NCBI GenBank assembly: GCA_035252015.1
Contig: DATFDP010000068.1
Location: forward strand, 1-25,676
Origin: JAICWP01 sp035252015
Lineage (GTDB): Bacteria > Acidobacteriota > Terriglobia > Terriglobales > Acidobacteriaceae
Length of the DNA stretch: 25,676 nt
Reading direction: 5' to 3'
In this document: positions 24,616 to 25,676 of the stretch, piece by piece
Layout: each line of letters begins with the position of its first letter
How positions within the stretch are numbered: the stretch's first letter is position 1
Notes under the pieces: generated by a model
Databases searched by the model: none
Seen by the model: the letters and a program-made list of their open reading frames with translations, nothing else
Told to the model about the DNA's origin: nothing
Made by a program: the position numbers and the translations under genes

Positions 24616-24750
24616 CAGTCCGGCTTTGGGGTGGAGCAGCCCTTTAGCGCTGATTATCCAGCCCGCCTAAATCCGGCTTCAGCCGCTGAGGTACTATAAC
24701 GTCCGGCATTCAGTGCTTTAGGGAAATATAGCCGGCCAAGTGCGTCAATG

Positions 24751-24771
24751 GCTGATTGCTGACGGCTGCTT
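24751..24771. repeat. short heptamer-phased tract
   Basis: GCTGATT-GCTGACG-GCTGCTT in three 7-nt steps, within the 224-bp gap between the amidohydrolase and CBS genes. It resembles the right block of the alr tract but has no partner arm. The rest of the gap shows nothing recognisable. Confidence 0.5.
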
Positions 24772-24839
24772 TTCTCCTTGACTCCGCCCCGCTTCCGACG
24801 ATAATGCTGCGATTCGAGAGTGCGGGACGAGGAGGTCTT

Positions 24840-25280
24840 ATGAACGTCCTGGAACTGTGCGATCGCGAAATCGCAGCTGTCTCCCTGGAGGCCAGCGTGG
24901 CCGATTCCATCCGCATGATGCTCGACCTGCACGTGGGTGCTGTCTCAGTGGTGGATGGCGAACGCCGGGTCGCCGGAATCTTTACTGAGCGTGACGTCCT
25001 CCAAAAGGTCTCGCTCAGTGGTCGCAATCCCTCCAACATTCCCGTGCGCGATGTCATGACTACACCGGTGGAGCTCGCCACCCTCAACACTGGTGCCGGC
25101 GAGGCCCTCGCGACCATGGTAGAGCAGCACTACCGCCATCTGCCCGTGGTGGACGATGAAGGCAAGCTGCTGGGTATGCTCTCCATCCGCAACCTGTTGC
25201 AGGCGCGCGTGGACGACCTGACCCGCGAGCTCGATGCCCTGGAGCAGTACACCGCCAGCGACGGTATCGGCGGCGACTGA
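24840..25280 (+). CDS. CBS-pair domain protein
   Basis: 146 residues forming one Bateman module: CBS1 about residues 5-60 (SVADSIRMMLDLHVGAVSVV, then GIFTERDVL) and CBS2 about 73-125 (VRDVMTTPV, HLPVVDDEGKLLGMLSIRNL). Such modules bind adenosine nucleotides and act as sensors. Stand-alone ones are common and their partners are unknown. A short charged C-terminal helix follows (VDDLTRELDALEQ). The ATG at 24840 is chosen because GAGGAGG lies 4 nt upstream; an in-frame start 84 bp earlier lacks this. Confidence 0.93.
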   Translation: MNVLELCDREIAAVSLEASVADSIRMMLDLHVGAVSVVDGERRVAGIFTERDVLQKVSLSGRNPSNIPVRDVMTTPVELATLNTGAGEALATMVEQHYRHLPVVDDEGKLLGMLSIRNLLQARVDDLTRELDALEQYTASDGIGGD

Positions 25281-25357
25281 CCGAGTCGAACTACCCTGCC
25301 TGGTTTCACTCAGTGATCTGTTCTGAGGTGTTTCTGCCGATATGCCTCCATTACGAC

Positions 25358-25371
25358 TGTCATTCTGAAGG
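25358..25371. repeat. solo end of the TGTCAT-type repeat
   Basis: TGTCATTCTGAAGG matches the left terminus of copies 1-3, but no paired right end is seen before the window ends. It lies in the 396-bp gene-free stretch 25281-25676. Confidence 0.45.
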
Positions 25372-25484
25372 AGCGCTCACCGCGTTGGCGCGGTAAGGCG
25401 ACCGAAGAACCTATGCATCTCGCGTGCACTGCTGCCGCCTGTTGCCCCTCCGAAATTCTTGCCCGCGCGTTGAAGCAGAAACCA

Positions 25485-25586
25485 TGGTCGTAGAAATGTC
25501 TAACTTGCAAGCCGCCGACTCGCAGCCCACAGGTGAAGCAATATTACTGGTCGCAGAAATATCTAATTTGCAAGCCGCCGATTCGC
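25485..25586. repeat. 63-bp-period direct repeat
   Basis: A 39-nt block at 25485-25523 recurs at 25548-25586 with four differences, all transitions. The period of 63 keeps a reading frame open, giving a chance 70-residue frame with the duplicated word S-N-L-Q-A-A-D-S. I do not call it a gene. Confidence 0.75.
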
Positions 25587-25613
25587 CAGCCCGGAGGGCG
25601 AAACAGCTTTCAG

Positions 25614-25633
25614 CCCAGGGCGTCAGCCCTGGG
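25614..25633. repeat. REP-like palindrome
   Basis: CCCAGGGC, GTCA, GCCCTGGG: a perfect 8-bp stem with a tetraloop. The adjoining words (CCCGGAGGGCG, AAACAGCTTT) resemble dispersed extragenic palindromes. It may belong with the direct repeat just upstream. Confidence 0.6.
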
Positions 25634-25676
25634 TAAGGACACCAAAACAGGCGCGCGACCGAGCGAACGCGAGGGA

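Noticed and set aside
25424..25636. A 70-codon open frame with a duplicated S-N-L-Q-A-A-D-S word
   Set aside because: The frame is kept open only because the repeat period of 63 is a multiple of 3. No ribosome binding site, and it ends in a REP-like palindrome.

Overview
The window looks like chromosomal DNA of a Gram-negative bacterium with GC-rich coding regions, most probably an Acidobacteriota member. That placement is an inference. It rests on Kdo/lipid A genes (lpxK, waaA), a hopanoid-type glycosyltransferase (HpnI), small secreted proteins of a style I associate with Acidobacteriota, and intergenic repeats opening with TGTCAT-TTGAGCG. There is no phage, plasmid, insertion sequence or CRISPR array; most genes are housekeeping.

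Layout. 1-402: the 3' end of a class-III (GSA-type) aminotransferase. 774-2642: panB and panC (pantothenate synthesis). 2903-5833 (minus): a three-gene proton-translocating transhydrogenase operon, pntAa-pntAb-pntB. 6062-6847 (minus): a two-gene signalling operon, a receiver-only protein followed by a PilZ protein, divergent from alr (alanine racemase, 6979-8112). 8301-9407: an alpha/beta hydrolase. 9603-11920 (minus): waaA and lpxK, overlapping by 4 bp. 12076-13275 (minus): a trans-sulfuration PLP enzyme, divergent from a secreted protein of unknown function. 14084-16593 (minus): a dGTPase-family HD hydrolase and hpnI. 16600-17665: a broken MacB-like permease gene. 17844-18254: RNase P RNA (rnpB). 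18346-19700: a small secreted protein, a decayed DUF4440-like gene, and a four-helix membrane protein with its own promoter-like site, leader hairpin and terminator. 19758-22352 (minus): an M1-peptidase-like HEAT-repeat protein with altered catalytic residues. 22517-22963 (minus): a low-complexity secreted protein. 23299-25280: a secreted amidohydrolase and a CBS-pair protein. 25281-25676: gene-free repeat DNA.

What stands out. (1) At least five intergenic gaps carry degenerate 7-nt-phased repeats, several of them inverted so that the gap could fold into a long hairpin. The heptamer sequence differs between gaps but the 7-nt phase is constant. (2) A second family (about 180-200 bp, three copies plus a solo end) has conserved ends and an internal 8-bp stem with a compensatory base change, which suggests it is a structured element. 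(3) Two proteins keep their fold motifs but have changed key residues: the receiver has Glu at the phospho-acceptor position, and the M1-like protein has HELGQ instead of HExxH and His instead of the catalytic Tyr. (4) Two genes are decayed.

Central metabolism (pantothenate, transhydrogenase, D-alanine, methionine/cysteine, dNTP control) and envelope synthesis (Kdo, lipid A, hopanoid) dominate. The genes sit in short transcription units of one to three genes, and the repeats sit in the gaps between units.
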